DNA of 6,009 bases from Anaerolineales bacterium UBA2029 (GTDB lineage Bacteria > Chloroflexota > Anaerolineae > Aggregatilineales > Aggregatilineaceae), in contig DDBP01000103.1 of assembly GCA_002332795.1 (NCBI GenBank), positions 1-6,009 on the forward strand, in the 5' to 3' direction. A program made the translations under genes and the position numbers. The notes below the pieces were generated by a model. The model was not told the DNA's origin, ran no database searches, and worked only from the letters and a program-made list of their open reading frames with translations. Positions within the stretch are counted from its first letter, which is position 1. Each line of letters begins with the position of its first letter. Shown here one piece after another: positions 5,738-6,009 of this stretch.

Positions 5738-6009
5738 TCACAACTCCAGGAAGTCGCGCAAGGGATGACTGCGGTTGGGATGACGGAGCTTGCGCAGAGC
5801 CTTGGCTTCGATCTGACGGATGCGCTCGCGCGTCACGCCGAAGTGACGGCCTACCTCTTCGAGCGTATGTTCCTGACCATCTACCAGCCCAAAACGCATC
5901 TCCAGCACTTCGCGCTCGCGGGCATTGAGCACTGATAGCGCGCCGCGAATCTGCTCTTTGAGCAACTGTCGTGCGGCGGCGTCTACCGGGCCGGGGATTT
6001 TGTCGTCCT
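5738..6009 (-). CDS. rpoD: Primary RNA polymerase sigma factor (RpoD/SigA), C-terminal end
   Basis: The frame is open from the right edge; 89 residues plus the stop at 5738-5740 are visible. The housekeeping sigma factor directs RNA polymerase to promoters, and this piece is domain 4, which contacts the -35 element. It contains the signature LNAREREVLEMRFGL, then the helix-turn-helix TLEEVGRHFGVTRERIRQIE and the run AKALRKLRHP. These are nearly invariant in group 1 sigma factors and end close to the normal C-terminus (LRDFLEL). The frame reads through the TTG at 5965 to the window edge with family-like sequence (DAAARQLLKEQ), so 5965 is not the start. Group 1 versus a closely related group 2 factor cannot be fully settled without regions 1-3. 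The next gene follows after 18 nt. Confidence 0.92.
   Translation of the reverse strand, partial: DDKIPGPVDAAARQLLKEQIRGALSVLNAREREVLEMRFGLVDGQEHTLEEVGRHFGVTRERIRQIEAKALRKLRHPNRSHPLRDFLEL

Overview
The window is GC-rich bacterial DNA. Hand counts give about 72% GC over 541-1260 and 1321-1740, and about 66-67% over parts of 1981-2460 and 4081-4320. Every supported gene lies on the minus strand, so biological order runs from right to left. The right part resembles Chloroflexota (Anaerolineae-like) gene content: a primary sigma factor end, a lipoprotein with a Thr/Pro linker, and a divergent PyrK. The left part (glycolate oxidase GlcE/GlcF) looks more like Acidobacteriota to me. Both taxonomic impressions come from remembered protein style, not from a search.

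Layout, read 5' to 3' on the minus strand: (1) 6009-5738, C-terminal end of a primary sigma factor (RpoD/SigA); (2) 5719-4748, a zinc-ribbon + Nudix hydrolase + GNAT acetyltransferase fusion, 18 nt after the sigma stop; (3) 4685-3462, a lipoprotein of the peptidase MA-like type whose expected HExxH zinc motif reads REYTR; (4) 3338-2586, a divergent PyrK-like iron-sulfur electron-transfer subunit, with a possible promoter just upstream; (5) 2589-1813, a PIG-L/LmbE family deacetylase that overlaps the previous gene by 4 nt; (6) 1780-209, one uninterrupted reading frame made of the first ~175 residues of a dihydroorotate-dehydrogenase-like protein joined to nearly all of glycolate oxidase subunit GlcE; (7) 222-1, the beginning of GlcF, which overlaps the GlcE end by 14 nt.

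The main anomaly is the in-frame join near 1256-1275. A PyrK / PIG-L / DHODH-like cluster stops in the middle of the DHODH-like barrel and continues as a glcE-glcF operon that lacks the first ~20 residues of GlcE. The simplest explanations are a metagenomic assembly misjoin or a real deletion/recombination event. A purposeful fusion enzyme is less likely, because neither half is complete. GC does not step at the join, so composition neither supports nor excludes a two-genome chimera.

Secondary points of interest are the apparent loss of canonical active-site motifs in both the DHODH-like part and its PyrK-like partner, and the degenerate zinc site of the lipoprotein. I see no RNA gene, mobile element, CRISPR array or convincing intrinsic terminator. 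No gene-free stretch exceeds 300 bases; the longest is 3339-3461.
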